A stretch of DNA of 64,000 nt, taken from Clostridium sp. OF03-18AA (lineage in GTDB: Bacteria; Bacillota; Clostridia; Lachnospirales; Lachnospiraceae). Where the stretch lies: NCBI RefSeq assembly GCF_003478035.1, contig NZ_QUEP01000002.1, forward strand, positions 186,001 through 250,000. Direction: 5' to 3'. The notes under the pieces were generated by a model. It did no database searches and was not told the DNA's origin. It saw nothing but the letters and a program-made list of their open reading frames with translations. The position numbers were made by a program, and so were the translations under genes. Shown in pieces: positions 5,603 to 13,957 of the stretch; position 1 is the first letter of the stretch, and each line of letters starts with the position of its first letter.

Positions 5603-7708
5603 ATGAAAACAGGAATCAGATTTACGGTAAAGCATGAAATCAGAGGCCGTATCCGAATCCATCTCACCAGAGGACGCCTGTCGATCAGACAGGCGGACCT
5701 CTTTTCCTTTTATCTCGCATCCCTTCCACAGGTAACGGCAGCAAAGGTATATGAGAGAATCGGAGATGCGGCGATCAGTTATACTGGCACGAAGGAAGAC
5801 CTCATTGCAGAGATCTTAAAATTCTCGTTTGACGATGAGAAATTAAATGAACTCGTGCCGACAACCGGAACCAGAGCGTTAAATCAGGAATTCCAGGAAA
5901 AGCTTGTGACTAAGTGTCTCACAAGATGCTTCACAAAGATCTTCCTTCCGGTTCCGATCCGCGCGGTATGGACTGCGATCCAGTCTGTTCCGTATATCAT
6001 CAAAGGAGTCAGAAAGCTTGCAGGAAGAAAACTGGAAGTCGAGGTCCTCGATGCGACCGCGATCACGGTTTCCATGTTGAGAAGCGATTTCAACACGGCA
6101 GGATCCGTCATGTTCCTTCTCGGGATCGGTGAGCTTCTTGAAGACTGGACCCACAAGAAATCCGTCAGCGATCTTGCTGGCAGCATGTCCTTAAATATCG
6201 AGAAGGTATGGCAGAAGACAGGAGATGCGGAAGTCCTTGTCCCGATCTCCGATATCAGGGAAGGAGACCTCGTTTCCATCCATGTCGGCAGCGTGATCCC
6301 GCTTGACGGCGTCGTTGAGTCCGGCGAGGCGATGGTAAACCAGGCGTCCATGACCGGCGAGTCCGAACCGGTCCGCAAAGAGAACGGCATGTACGTCTAT
6401 GCAGGAACTGCGGTCGAGGAAGGAAATATCGTTGTCCGTGTCAAGAAGGCAGCTGGCTCTACAAGATTTGAGCGTATCGTCAAGATGATCGAGGATTCAG
6501 AAAAACTGAAATCTTCCCTTGAGACGAAGGCATCCGGTCTTGCGGACGCTCTCGTTCCGTGGAGTCTCGGCGGCACGATCGTGACCTACCTTCTCACAAG
6601 AAACGTGACGAAGGCGATCTCGATCCTTATGGTCGATTTCTCCTGCGCGTTAAAGCTTGCGATGCCGCTTTCCGTTCTCTCCGCGATGAGAGAGGCGAGC
6701 AGCTACAAGATGACCGTCAAAGGCGGTTCCTTCATGGAAGCCGTTGCAGAGGCGGACACGATCGTCTTTGATAAGACCGGCACACTCACAAAGGCACAGC
6801 CGGTCGTTGCCGATGTTGTCACCTTTGAGGGACGCGATCAGGATGAGATGCTCCGGATCGCTGCCTGCCTGGAAGAGCATTTCCCACACTCCATGGCGAA
6901 CGCGGTTGTTGCGGCATCCAAAGAAAAAGGACTCATCCATGAGGAGATGCATTCCAAAGTCGACTATATCGTGGCCCATGGAATTGCCTCCCATATCGGA
7001 GAGGATAAGGTTCTGATCGGAAGCTACCACTTCGTATTTGAGGATGAGAAGTGCGTGATCCCGGAGGGCGAGGAAGAGAAGTTTGAGGCACTCCCGGCAG
7101 AGTACTCCCACCTGTATCTCGCGATCGCGGGAAGACTGGCGGCTGTGATCTGCATCGAGGATCCGCTCCGTCCGGAAGCTCCGGAGGTCATGAAAGAACT
7201 CCGGAAACTCGGGATCAAAAAGATCGTCATGATGACAGGCGACAGCGAGAGAACAGCGCGTGCGATCGCTGCGAGAGTCGGTGTGGATGAATACCACTCA
7301 GAGGTTCTCCCGGAAGATAAGGCAAACTTTGTGGAGGCGGAGAAGAACGCAGGCCACAAGGTCATCATGGTCGGCGACGGCATCAACGATTCCCCGGCTC
7401 TTTCCGCAGCCAGTGTCGGCATCGCGATCAGCGAGGGCGCTGAGATCGCTCGAGAGATCGCGGATATCACGATCTCTGAGGATGCGATGTTCCAGCTTGT
7501 GACCTTAAAAGCGATCAGCAATGCGCTGATGCAGCGTGTCCACAGAAATTACCGCTTTGTCATCAGCTTTAACTTCGGTCTCATCATCCTGGGAGTGATG
7601 GGGGTACTCGCTCCGGCGACATCCGCCCTGCTCCACAATACGTCAACTCTGTGCATCAGCATGCACAGCATGACGAATCTCCTGAAGGATGAGGAGAAAA
7701 AACATTAA
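5603..7708 (+). CDS. fezB: FezB candidate: P1B-6 type metal-transporting P-type ATPase
   Basis: This 701-residue P-type ATPase has the actuator motif TGES, the phosphorylation site DKTGTLT (Asp390), TGDS and the hinge GDGINDSPAL. The ion-path helix carries SCALK at residues 347-351 in place of the CPC of copper pumps. The N-terminus is a divergent HMA-like domain without CxxC (RGRIRIHLTRGR). As I recall, SCA is typical of the P1B-6 group, which includes FezB of ferrosomes, the pump thought to load iron into membrane-bound granules. Together with the FezA-like, Fur-like and HMA genes upstream this makes a ferrosome-type locus likely. An ordinary iron or other transition-metal exporter is the alternative. 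A terminator lies at 7730-7765. Confidence 0.72.
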   Translation: MKTGIRFTVKHEIRGRIRIHLTRGRLSIRQADLFSFYLASLPQVTAAKVYERIGDAAISYTGTKEDLIAEILKFSFDDEKLNELVPTTGTRALNQEFQEKLVTKCLTRCFTKIFLPVPIRAVWTAIQSVPYIIKGVRKLAGRKLEVEVLDATAITVSMLRSDFNTAGSVMFLLGIGELLEDWTHKKSVSDLAGSMSLNIEKVWQKTGDAEVLVPISDIREGDLVSIHVGSVIPLDGVVESGEAMVNQASMTGESEPVRKENGMYVYAGTAVEEGNIVVRVKKAAGSTRFERIVKMIEDSEKLKSSLETKASGLADALVPWSLGGTIVTYLLTRNVTKAISILMVDFSCALKLAMPLSVLSAMREASSYKMTVKGGSFMEAVAEADTIVFDKTGTLTKAQPVVADVVTFEGRDQDEMLRIAACLEEHFPHSMANAVVAASKEKGLIHEEMHSKVDYIVAHGIASHIGEDKVLIGSYHFVFEDEKCVIPEGEEEKFEALPAEYSHLYLAIAGRLAAVICIEDPLRPEAPEVMKELRKLGIKKIVMMTGDSERTARAIAARVGVDEYHSEVLPEDKANFVEAEKNAGHKVIMVGDGINDSPALSAASVGIAISEGAEIAREIADITISEDAMFQLVTLKAISNALMQRVHRNYRFVISFNFGLIILGVMGVLAPATSALLHNTSTLCISMHSMTNLLKDEEKKH

Positions 7709-7729
7709 ACTATAAGAATGACCGATCTG

Positions 7730-7765
7730 CCCGCGGCCGGAAACATCCGGCTGCGGGTATTTTTT
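7730..7765 (+). terminator. intrinsic terminator of the fez-like operon
   Basis: CCCGCGGCCGG (7730-7740) and CCGGCTGCGGG (7747-7757) pair around AAACAT, followed by TATTTTTT. The 96-bp repeat begins within the T-tract. Confidence 0.85.
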
Positions 7766-7858
7766 ACGCGAACAACGAGCCAAAGTCCGCGCTTGCGCGA
7801 GACCTTGGCGACTGTCGCGATAACAAGGGGAAACTCGCGAAGCGTGTTTTCACTTGTT
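7763..7858 (+). repeat. 96-bp folded dispersed repeat, copy 2
   Basis: Same element as 3883-3978, starting inside the T-tract of the terminator before it. Both hairpins are fully paired here, so this copy makes a good reference. Confidence 0.88.
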
Positions 7859-7900
7859 GTGCCGCGCCTGTCAGGAGTCCGGCTGTGTTCGATTTAGTGG

Positions 7901-7929
7901 TTCACAAGCGGCGGATTTCATGCTATACT
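7901..7929 (+). promoter_or_regulatory. promoter for the 117-residue hypothetical gene
   Basis: TTCACA at 7901-7906, a 17-bp spacer and TATACT at 7924-7929, 64 bp before the chosen start. Confidence 0.65.
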
Positions 7930-7992
7930 AATGCAGGCATGTGGCAGAAGTCTGCCATTTGTTTCTTAAAAATGACAAAGGAAGGCACAAAT

Positions 7993-8346
7993 ATGAACTA
8001 TATGATCTGTATTCCTTCACCGAGACTCGTCTCGAGGGAATACTGTGAAAGGATCCACAACATTCTGGCAAGAATGTCGGATCAGTACCGGGTCAATATC
8101 GTTCCGGAGCCGGTAAAGATGCGGCAGGGATCCTGCCCGGATTTCTATAAGAAATACCGGATCTACAAAGATATCAAGGATCGCGACGGAAACGGAGAGG
8201 CATATCTGACCTCCGAGGAAGAGAACATGATCTTAAGTGTCTGCAGAAATCCGGAGGAAGTGGAGCTCATGAAGAGCTGCACCTACGCATACCGGTATCC
8301 GACGACGCTGGTCCTCAAGAGCTTCCGGGAAGATAAGAAAAGATAA
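7993..8346 (+). CDS. conserved-looking hypothetical protein, 117 residues
   Basis: ATG at 7993 is chosen because AAGGAAGG lies just upstream and the promoter -10 at 7924-7929 rules out the longer frame starting at 7885. The protein begins MNYMICIPSPRLVSREYC and is soluble with mixed charge, without membrane segments or a recognised domain. It has its own promoter, and pyrH has a separate promoter immediately downstream, so it is probably a single-gene unit. Function unknown. Confidence 0.6.
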   Translation: MNYMICIPSPRLVSREYCERIHNILARMSDQYRVNIVPEPVKMRQGSCPDFYKKYRIYKDIKDRDGNGEAYLTSEEENMILSVCRNPEEVELMKSCTYAYRYPTTLVLKSFREDKKR

Positions 8347-8353
8347 CGAAGCG

Positions 8354-8382
8354 TTGGCAAACAGGTAAAAGTGTGATATACT
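8354..8382 (+). promoter_or_regulatory. strong promoter of pyrH-frr
   Basis: TTGGCA at 8354-8359, a 17-bp spacer and TATACT at 8377-8382. It lies 8 bp after the preceding stop codon and leaves a leader of about 100 nt before pyrH. Confidence 0.75.
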
Positions 8383-8491
8383 TATTCTAAGTCCGCGGGG
8401 CGGCTGGGGGCTGCCTGGCGGGAAGGAAAAAAGAGAGCTGTGGCGTCTGGAACGAAAAAGTCACAGAAGATTTACGAGGAGTGCAGAGAAG

Positions 8492-9193
8492 ATGAAAAAC
8501 AGAAGAGTTTTTTTAAAGCTCAGCGGAGAGGCCCTTGCAGGTCCGAAAAAAACTGGCTTTGACGAAGATACGGTGAAGGAAGTCGCAAGACAGGTCAAGG
8601 CGTCTGTAGATGCCGGTGTACAGGTCGGGATCGTGATCGGCGGCGGAAATTTCTGGCGTGGACGCACGAGTGACGCAATCGACCGTCCGAAGGCGGATCA
8701 GATCGGAATGCTTGCGACTGTGATGAACTGTATTTATGTATCCGAGATCTTCCGCAATGCGGGAATGAAGACACAGATCCTCACCCCGTTCGAGTGCGGA
8801 AATATGACAAAACTGTTCTCCAAGGACCGTGCGAACAAGTATTTTGAGCATGGAATGGTCGTATTTTTTGCCGGCGGGATCGGACAGCCGTATTTCTCTA
8901 CCGACACAACGATCACTCTGATGGCAATCGAGATGGATGCGGACTGCATTCTCCTCGCAAAGTCCATCGACGGCGTATACGACAGTGATCCGAAGGTAAA
9001 TCCGAATGCGAAAAAGTATGACGAGATCTCGATCCAGGAAGTGATCGACAAGCAGCTCGGAGTCGTTGACCTGACTGCTTCCATTATGTGTATGGAACAC
9101 AAAATGCCGATGGCGGTATTCTCCTTAAACGAAAAGGATGGAATCGCGAACGCCATGCAGGGAAAAATTAACGGTACGATCGTTACCGTCTGA
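8492..9193 (+). CDS. pyrH: UMP kinase
   Basis: This 233-residue amino-acid-kinase-fold enzyme phosphorylates UMP to UDP, the committed step towards UTP and CTP. Visible family features are the N-terminal RVFLKLSGEAL, the glycine-rich IGGGNFWRG and the ATP/UMP region TTDTTITLMAIEMDADCILLAK quoted here only in outline (residues ~133-154: STDTTITLMA then ADCILLAK). Length is normal. It starts the conserved pyrH-frr-uppS-cdsA-dxr-rseP-ispG-polC block. ACGAGGAG precedes the ATG; frr follows after 15 bp. Confidence 0.96.
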   Translation: MKNRRVFLKLSGEALAGPKKTGFDEDTVKEVARQVKASVDAGVQVGIVIGGGNFWRGRTSDAIDRPKADQIGMLATVMNCIYVSEIFRNAGMKTQILTPFECGNMTKLFSKDRANKYFEHGMVVFFAGGIGQPYFSTDTTITLMAIEMDADCILLAKSIDGVYDSDPKVNPNAKKYDEISIQEVIDKQLGVVDLTASIMCMEHKMPMAVFSLNEKDGIANAMQGKINGTIVTV

Positions 9194-9208
9194 TAACAGG
9201 AGGAAACC

Positions 9209-9763
9209 ATGAGCGAAGAATTAAAAGTATATGAAGAGAAAATGGAAAAATCCATCGATGCCCTCTTAAACGAGTACGCATCCATCCGCGCAGGACGTGC
9301 AAACCCGCATGTACTTGACAAGATCAAAGTAGATTACTACGGAACTCCGACTCCGATCCAGCAGGTCGGAAATATCTCCGTTCCGGAAGCGAGAATGATC
9401 CTGATCCAGCCGTGGGAGAAGAGCCTGATCCGTCCGATCGAGAAAGCGATCCAGACTTCCGAGCTTGGAATCAACCCGAGCAACGACGGAACAGTGATCC
9501 GCCTTGTATTCCCGGAGCTCACAGAGGATAGACGTAAAGAACTCGCAAAGGACGTAAAGAAGAAAGGTGACGGAGCGAAGGTTGCGATCCGTAACATCCG
9601 CCGCGATGCGAACGAAGCGTTCAAAAAGATGGAAAAGAACGATGAGATCTCTGAGGACGATTTAAAGGATCTTACCGAGAAGGTACAGAAGCTGACAGAC
9701 AAGGCGATCGACAAGATCGATAAGGCCGTAGAGAACAAGACGAAGGAAGTTCTTACCGTATAA
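9209..9763 (+). CDS. frr: ribosome recycling factor
   Basis: This 184-residue tRNA-mimic protein splits post-termination ribosomes together with EF-G. Typical motifs are the N-terminal SIDALLNEYASIRAGRANP, then YYGTPTPIQQVGNISVPE, and AIRNIRRDAN. Length is the family norm. AGGAGG lies 7 bp before the ATG. A terminator at 9848-9880 separates it partly from uppS. Confidence 0.97.
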   Translation: MSEELKVYEEKMEKSIDALLNEYASIRAGRANPHVLDKIKVDYYGTPTPIQQVGNISVPEARMILIQPWEKSLIRPIEKAIQTSELGINPSNDGTVIRLVFPELTEDRRKELAKDVKKKGDGAKVAIRNIRRDANEAFKKMEKNDEISEDDLKDLTEKVQKLTDKAIDKIDKAVENKTKEVLTV

Positions 9764-9847
9764 AAACGAACAGCCTGATTCCTGAGCAGAGGGAAATTTC
9801 CGGATGGAAGATCCCAAATCGTTCAGGATGAAGGTACATGACAGACA

Positions 9848-9880
9848 GGGACAGGGGAAGATTTCCTGTCCCTTGTTTTT
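9848..9880 (+). terminator. intrinsic terminator between frr and uppS
   Basis: GGGACAGG (9848-9855) pairs with CCTGTCCC (9865-9872), followed by TTGTTTTT. Read-through probably feeds uppS, for which no clear separate promoter was found. Confidence 0.75.
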
Positions 9881-9910
9881 ACATTGATTATAAAAGGGAG
9901 AACAAATATC

Positions 9911-10639
9911 ATGGAAGAGAATTTAAAGATCCCCGCCCATGTGGCGCTGATCCTGGATGGAAACGGAAGATGGGCGAAGAAGCGCGGACTTCCGAGACAG
10001 CTTGGACATAAAAAAGGCTGTGAGACACTGGAGCAGGTCGTTGAGGACGCAGCACAGCTTGGAATCCGGTATCTGACCGTATATGGATTTTCCACGGAAA
10101 ACTGGAAGCGCCCGGAGGAGGAAGTCGGTGCGCTGATGCAGCTGTTCCGCTTCTATGCGAAGAGACTTCTCGCGATGGCGGAAAAGAATAACATCCGGGT
10201 CCGCATGATCGGCGAGAGAAACCGGTTTGCACCGGATATCGTCGAGGCGATCAACGGTCTGGAAGAAAAGACGAAAGAGAATACAGGAATGACCTTCGTG
10301 ATCGCCGTAAACTATGGAAGCCGTGACGAGATCACGAGAGCCGTGAGAAAGATCATGGCGGACTGTAAGGATGGAAAGATCGCGCCGGAGGAGATGACGG
10401 AGCAGGTCTTCGCCTCCTATCTCGACACCGCGGGGATTCCGGATCCGGATCTCATGATCCGCACGAGCGGGGAACTCCGCCTTTCCAACTATCTGTTATG
10501 GCAGCTCGCGTACTCAGAACTCTACGTGACCGAATGCCTGTGGCCGGACTTCAATAAGGAAGAATTATTGAATGCGATCCGCCAGTATAATAAGAGAGAA
10601 CGCCGGTTCGGAGGAGTTGCGGCGGTAAAAACAGAGTAA
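9911..10639 (+). CDS. uppS: undecaprenyl diphosphate synthase (isoprenyl transferase)
   Basis: This cis-prenyltransferase extends farnesyl diphosphate with isopentenyl units to C55-PP, the wall-precursor carrier lipid. Motifs are LDGNGRWAKKRG with the catalytic Asp, GFSTENWKRP, and IRTSGELRLSNYLLWQ near the C-terminus. Start ATG 9911 (242 residues) is preferred over 9884 because AAGGGAG sits 11 bp upstream and family proteins begin close to here. cdsA follows after 11 bp. Confidence 0.95.
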   Translation: MEENLKIPAHVALILDGNGRWAKKRGLPRQLGHKKGCETLEQVVEDAAQLGIRYLTVYGFSTENWKRPEEEVGALMQLFRFYAKRLLAMAEKNNIRVRMIGERNRFAPDIVEAINGLEEKTKENTGMTFVIAVNYGSRDEITRAVRKIMADCKDGKIAPEEMTEQVFASYLDTAGIPDPDLMIRTSGELRLSNYLLWQLAYSELYVTECLWPDFNKEELLNAIRQYNKRERRFGGVAAVKTE

Positions 10640-10650
10640 GAGGTGATCTT

Positions 10651-11454
10651 ATGTTTACGACCAGACTGATCAGCGGAATCGTCCTTGTGATCATCGCGGC
10701 GTTTCTGCTTGTTGAGGGCAGCACGGTCCTCTATTTTGGTTCCCTGGCGATCTCTTTGATCGGACTTTATGAGCTTTACCGGGTCATGAAGATCGAAAAG
10801 TCAGCGCCGGGATATGTGGGCTATGCGGCTGTCGTGGCCTATTACTGGATCATGGGAAGCAGAGAGCAGTATGTGACGTTCCTCGCGATCGTTTCCCTCA
10901 TGATCTTAATGACGATCTACGTGGTGACGTTCCCGAAATACGGAACAGAGCAGATCACGGTCGCATTTTTCGGGATCTTTTATGTCGGGATCATGTTTTC
11001 CTATCTCTATCAGGTGCGAGAGATGCCGGACGGAAAATACCTTGTCTGGCTGATCCTTTTAAGTTCCTGGGGCTGTGATACCTTTGCCTACTGTGTGGGA
11101 AAGCTTTTCGGAAAACATAAAATGACACCGAAACTGAGCCCGAAAAAGACGGTGGAAGGCGCGGTCGGCGGTATCGTCGGTGCGGCAGTGCTGGGTTTCC
11201 TCTACGGAACCTTCTTTAAGAACAATATGATTCAGGTGACGAACCCGGGCGTGATCTCAGCGGCTGCCTGCGCGATCGCAGCAGTGATCTCCATGGTGGG
11301 AGATCTGGCGGCATCCGCTATCAAGAGAAACCATGATATCAAGGATTACGGAAATCTGATCCCGGGTCATGGAGGGATCCTGGACCGGTTTGACAGTATG
11401 ATCTTTACGGCCCCGGCGATCTATTTTGCGATCACGTTCATGGGGATCCGCTAG
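10651..11454 (+). CDS. cdsA: phosphatidate cytidylyltransferase
   Basis: This 267-residue multi-spanning membrane enzyme makes CDP-diacylglycerol from phosphatidate and CTP for phospholipid synthesis. The CDS signature lies near the C-terminus: SAIKRNHDIKDYGNLIPGHG, then GGILDRFDS. LSPKKTVEGAVGG precedes it. About seven hydrophobic segments are visible. Its product feeds phosphatidylglycerol, the substrate of the LTA-synthase-type enzyme at 1741-3621. Confidence 0.95.
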   Translation: MFTTRLISGIVLVIIAAFLLVEGSTVLYFGSLAISLIGLYELYRVMKIEKSAPGYVGYAAVVAYYWIMGSREQYVTFLAIVSLMILMTIYVVTFPKYGTEQITVAFFGIFYVGIMFSYLYQVREMPDGKYLVWLILLSSWGCDTFAYCVGKLFGKHKMTPKLSPKKTVEGAVGGIVGAAVLGFLYGTFFKNNMIQVTNPGVISAAACAIAAVISMVGDLAASAIKRNHDIKDYGNLIPGHGGILDRFDSMIFTAPAIYFAITFMGIR

Positions 11455-11527
11455 GAAAGGATGAGACCGGCAGTCCGGCGAGAGAGACAGAAGACCGCCG
11501 CCTGCGGAAAACGAAAGGGTTTTAATT

Positions 11528-12688
11528 ATGAAAAGAATTGCTATTCTGGGTTCTACGGGATCGATCGGGACCCAGACGCTTGATGTAGTCCGTGCGAATG
11601 GCGATATTGAAGTTGTCGGGATCGCGGCGGGCACAAATATTCAGGCGCTGGAGAGCCAGATCCGGGAATTTTCCCCGAAGATCTGCGGCGTCTGGGATGA
11701 GGAGAAGGCGAAAGAACTGGCTGTCCGTGTGGCAGATACAGATACGAAGATCGTCTCCGGCATGGAAGGACTTTTAGAGATCGCAGTCATGGAGGGCTAT
11801 GAGATCCTCGTGACAGCGGTGGTAGGCATGATCGGTATCCGACCGACAATGGCGGCCATCGAAGCCGGAAAGGATATTGCACTGGCAAACAAGGAGACGC
11901 TCGTGACGGCGGGACATCTGATCATCCCGCTCGTAAAGGAGAAGAAAGTCCGTCTTCTCCCGGTGGACAGCGAACACAGCGCGATCTTCCAGTGCTTAAA
12001 CGGGGAACACGGGAATAAGATTGAAAAGATCCTCCTTACAGCATCCGGCGGTCCATTCCGCGGCTGGACGAGAGAACAGATGAAAGATGTACAGGTTGAG
12101 GACGCCTTAAAGCATCCGAACTGGTCCATGGGTGCAAAGATCACGATCGACAGCTCCACGATGGTCAACAAAGGACTCGAGGTCATGGAGGCAAAATGGC
12201 TCTTTGACGTCGGAATGGACGATGTCCAGGTTGTTGTGCAGCCGAAGAGCGTGATCCATTCGATGGTGCAGTTTGAGGACGGCGCGGTGATGGCGCAGCT
12301 CGGCACGCCGGACATGAAGCTTCCGATCCAGTATGCACTCTATTACCCGGAGCGCAGACCGATGAAGGGAGACCGTCTGGATTTCTGGACAATGAAGGAG
12401 ATCGTCTTCGACAAGCCGGATTATGAGAATTTCCGCGGCCTGGCACTCGCGAGAGATGCAGGAAAAGCGGGCGGATCCGTTCCGGTCGTCTTCAACGCGG
12501 CGAATGAGTTCGCGGTCGCAAAATTCCTCGCGAAGAAGATCAGATACCTTGAGATCACGGATATGATCGAGGCGGCGATGGAGCATCATAAAAAGATCGC
12601 TCATCCGTCCTTGGACGAAGTGCTCGAGGCGGAAGCGGAGACATATGAGTTTTTAAAGAAACAGTGGGGATTCGTAACTATTCAGTAG
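11528..12688 (+). CDS. dxr: 1-deoxy-D-xylulose 5-phosphate reductoisomerase
   Basis: Second enzyme of the MEP isoprenoid pathway, converting DXP to MEP with NADPH. Motifs are the N-terminal NADPH site LGSTGSIGTQTLDVV, the metal/substrate region LLPVDSEHSAIFQCL, SGGPFRGW and SMGAKITIDSSTMVNKGLE. Length (386) is typical. The last codons, encoding VTIQ plus the stop, fall inside the left end of a 133-bp repeat (12674-12806), so the extreme C-terminus appears to have been rewritten by that element. IspG of the same pathway is encoded two genes downstream. Confidence 0.96.
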   Translation: MKRIAILGSTGSIGTQTLDVVRANGDIEVVGIAAGTNIQALESQIREFSPKICGVWDEEKAKELAVRVADTDTKIVSGMEGLLEIAVMEGYEILVTAVVGMIGIRPTMAAIEAGKDIALANKETLVTAGHLIIPLVKEKKVRLLPVDSEHSAIFQCLNGEHGNKIEKILLTASGGPFRGWTREQMKDVQVEDALKHPNWSMGAKITIDSSTMVNKGLEVMEAKWLFDVGMDDVQVVVQPKSVIHSMVQFEDGAVMAQLGTPDMKLPIQYALYYPERRPMKGDRLDFWTMKEIVFDKPDYENFRGLALARDAGKAGGSVPVVFNAANEFAVAKFLAKKIRYLEITDMIEAAMEHHKKIAHPSLDEVLEAEAETYEFLKKQWGFVTIQ

Positions 12689-12806
12689 GTCTGCGCATTT
12701 ATTGCGCTGACCGTAAGAAAACATTGGTTTGAAGGCAAAAATCCTATCGGCGTAGCCGATTTGGAATGGATTTTTGCGCGTAACTGTGAAGGTACTGAAC
12801 AGTTAC
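12674..12806 (+). repeat. 133-bp inverted-repeat element, copy A
   Basis: It is bounded by GTAACTATTCAG and CTGAACAGTTAC, complementary at 11 of 12 positions. It matches 37097-37229 at about 117 of 133 positions without gaps. Inside it GCAAAAATCC pairs with GGATTTTTGC around ATCGGC-GTA-GCCGAT, and GGTC pairs with GACC. The right end also holds the 27-bp GTAACTGT-N11-ACAGTTAC hairpin, so the right arm can pair in two ways. The left end supplies the final dxr codons. Confidence 0.85.
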
Positions 12807-12847
12807 GGGGATTCTAACGAATAATAGAAAGCAGGTGAACAATAAAG

Positions 12848-13933
12848 TTGAATCTTGGTTATCTGGCAGCGGTGGTGGTCCTTGGCGGTATCATCCTGTT
12901 CCATGAGTTTGGACATTATCTCCTGGCGAGGTTAAACGGGGTCGCTGTTGTGGAGTTTTCGGTGGGTTTTGGGCCGAGACTTCTCTCCTGGGTGAGCAAA
13001 AAGACCGGGATCCGGTACTCATTAAAACTTTTGCCGCTCGGCGGATCCTGCGCCATGCTGGGAGAATTCGGGGAAGATGAGGATGAAAAGGAAGAAATTC
13101 CGGATGTGAAGGGAGTTTCCTTTTTCGATAAAGGACCGCTTGCGAAAATGGCGGTGATCGCGGCCGGACCGATTTTTAATTTTATTCTGGCTTTTGTGTT
13201 CTCGTTTGTGATCTTATCCTGGGCGGGGATCGATCTTCCGGTCCTTGCGGGAACTTCCGAGGGAATGCCTGCACAGACGGCAGGACTTCAGGAAGGCGAT
13301 GTGATCACGAAGCTTGACGGCAGAAAGATCCATCTGTCAAGAGAGATCTCCATGTACCTCATGTATTCGGGACAGGATCCGGTGCAGGTGGAATATCAAC
13401 GGTACGATGAGAGCTCTGCCTCCTGGACGACGGGACATACGGTGATCCAGCCGGAGCTTAAGGATGGGAGATATTATCTCGGCGTGATCCTGCGCGGATA
13501 CCGGAGTGCGGCGGAATCCCCGCTTCAGCTTCTCCAGTACAGCGCCTACGAGGTGCGCTACTGGATCCTCACGGTGATCGACAGCTTAAAGATGATCGCC
13601 GGCGGAAAGGTTTCGACCAACGATATCGCCGGTCCTGTGCGGATCGTCACGATCATCGACCAGACGGTGGAGGAGAATACGCAGTACGGCTTTGTGACGG
13701 TTGTGATGAACCTCTTAAATCTCATGGTCATGTTCTCGGCAAACCTCGGAGTCATGAACCTGCTCCCGTTTCCGGCGCTTGACGGCGGGCGGCTGGTGTT
13801 CCTGCTTTGGGAGCTCGTGACGAGACATCCGGTGAGCCAGAGAGTCGAGGGCGCAGTCAATATGGCCGGGATGGCGCTTCTCATGACATTTATGGTATTT
13901 GTCATCTTTAATGATCTGAGGATCATTTTATAG
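12848..13933 (+). CDS. rseP: site-2 RIP metalloprotease (M50)
   Basis: This 361-residue membrane protease cuts anti-sigma factors or other membrane substrates within the bilayer. The zinc motif HEFGH is near residues 19-23 and the third ligand motif NLLPFPALDGG near the C-terminus. A PDZ domain lies between (about residues 110-190). The start is TTG at 12848, supported by CAGGTGA upstream. It sits between dxr and ispG, the usual clostridial place. Its target is not visible here. Confidence 0.93.
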   Translation: MNLGYLAAVVVLGGIILFHEFGHYLLARLNGVAVVEFSVGFGPRLLSWVSKKTGIRYSLKLLPLGGSCAMLGEFGEDEDEKEEIPDVKGVSFFDKGPLAKMAVIAAGPIFNFILAFVFSFVILSWAGIDLPVLAGTSEGMPAQTAGLQEGDVITKLDGRKIHLSREISMYLMYSGQDPVQVEYQRYDESSASWTTGHTVIQPELKDGRYYLGVILRGYRSAAESPLQLLQYSAYEVRYWILTVIDSLKMIAGGKVSTNDIAGPVRIVTIIDQTVEENTQYGFVTVVMNLLNLMVMFSANLGVMNLLPFPALDGGRLVFLLWELVTRHPVSQRVEGAVNMAGMALLMTFMVFVIFNDLRIIL

Positions 13934-13957
13934 TTTTTGAAATTGGGAGAGAAATGT

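Noticed and set aside
5283..7708. Copper or zinc exporter operon
   Set aside because: The pump lacks the CPC motif and CxxC N-terminal domain of copper and zinc pumps, and the small acidic-tailed partner is not part of such operons. A separate complete copper module is present at 27.2-30.4 kb.
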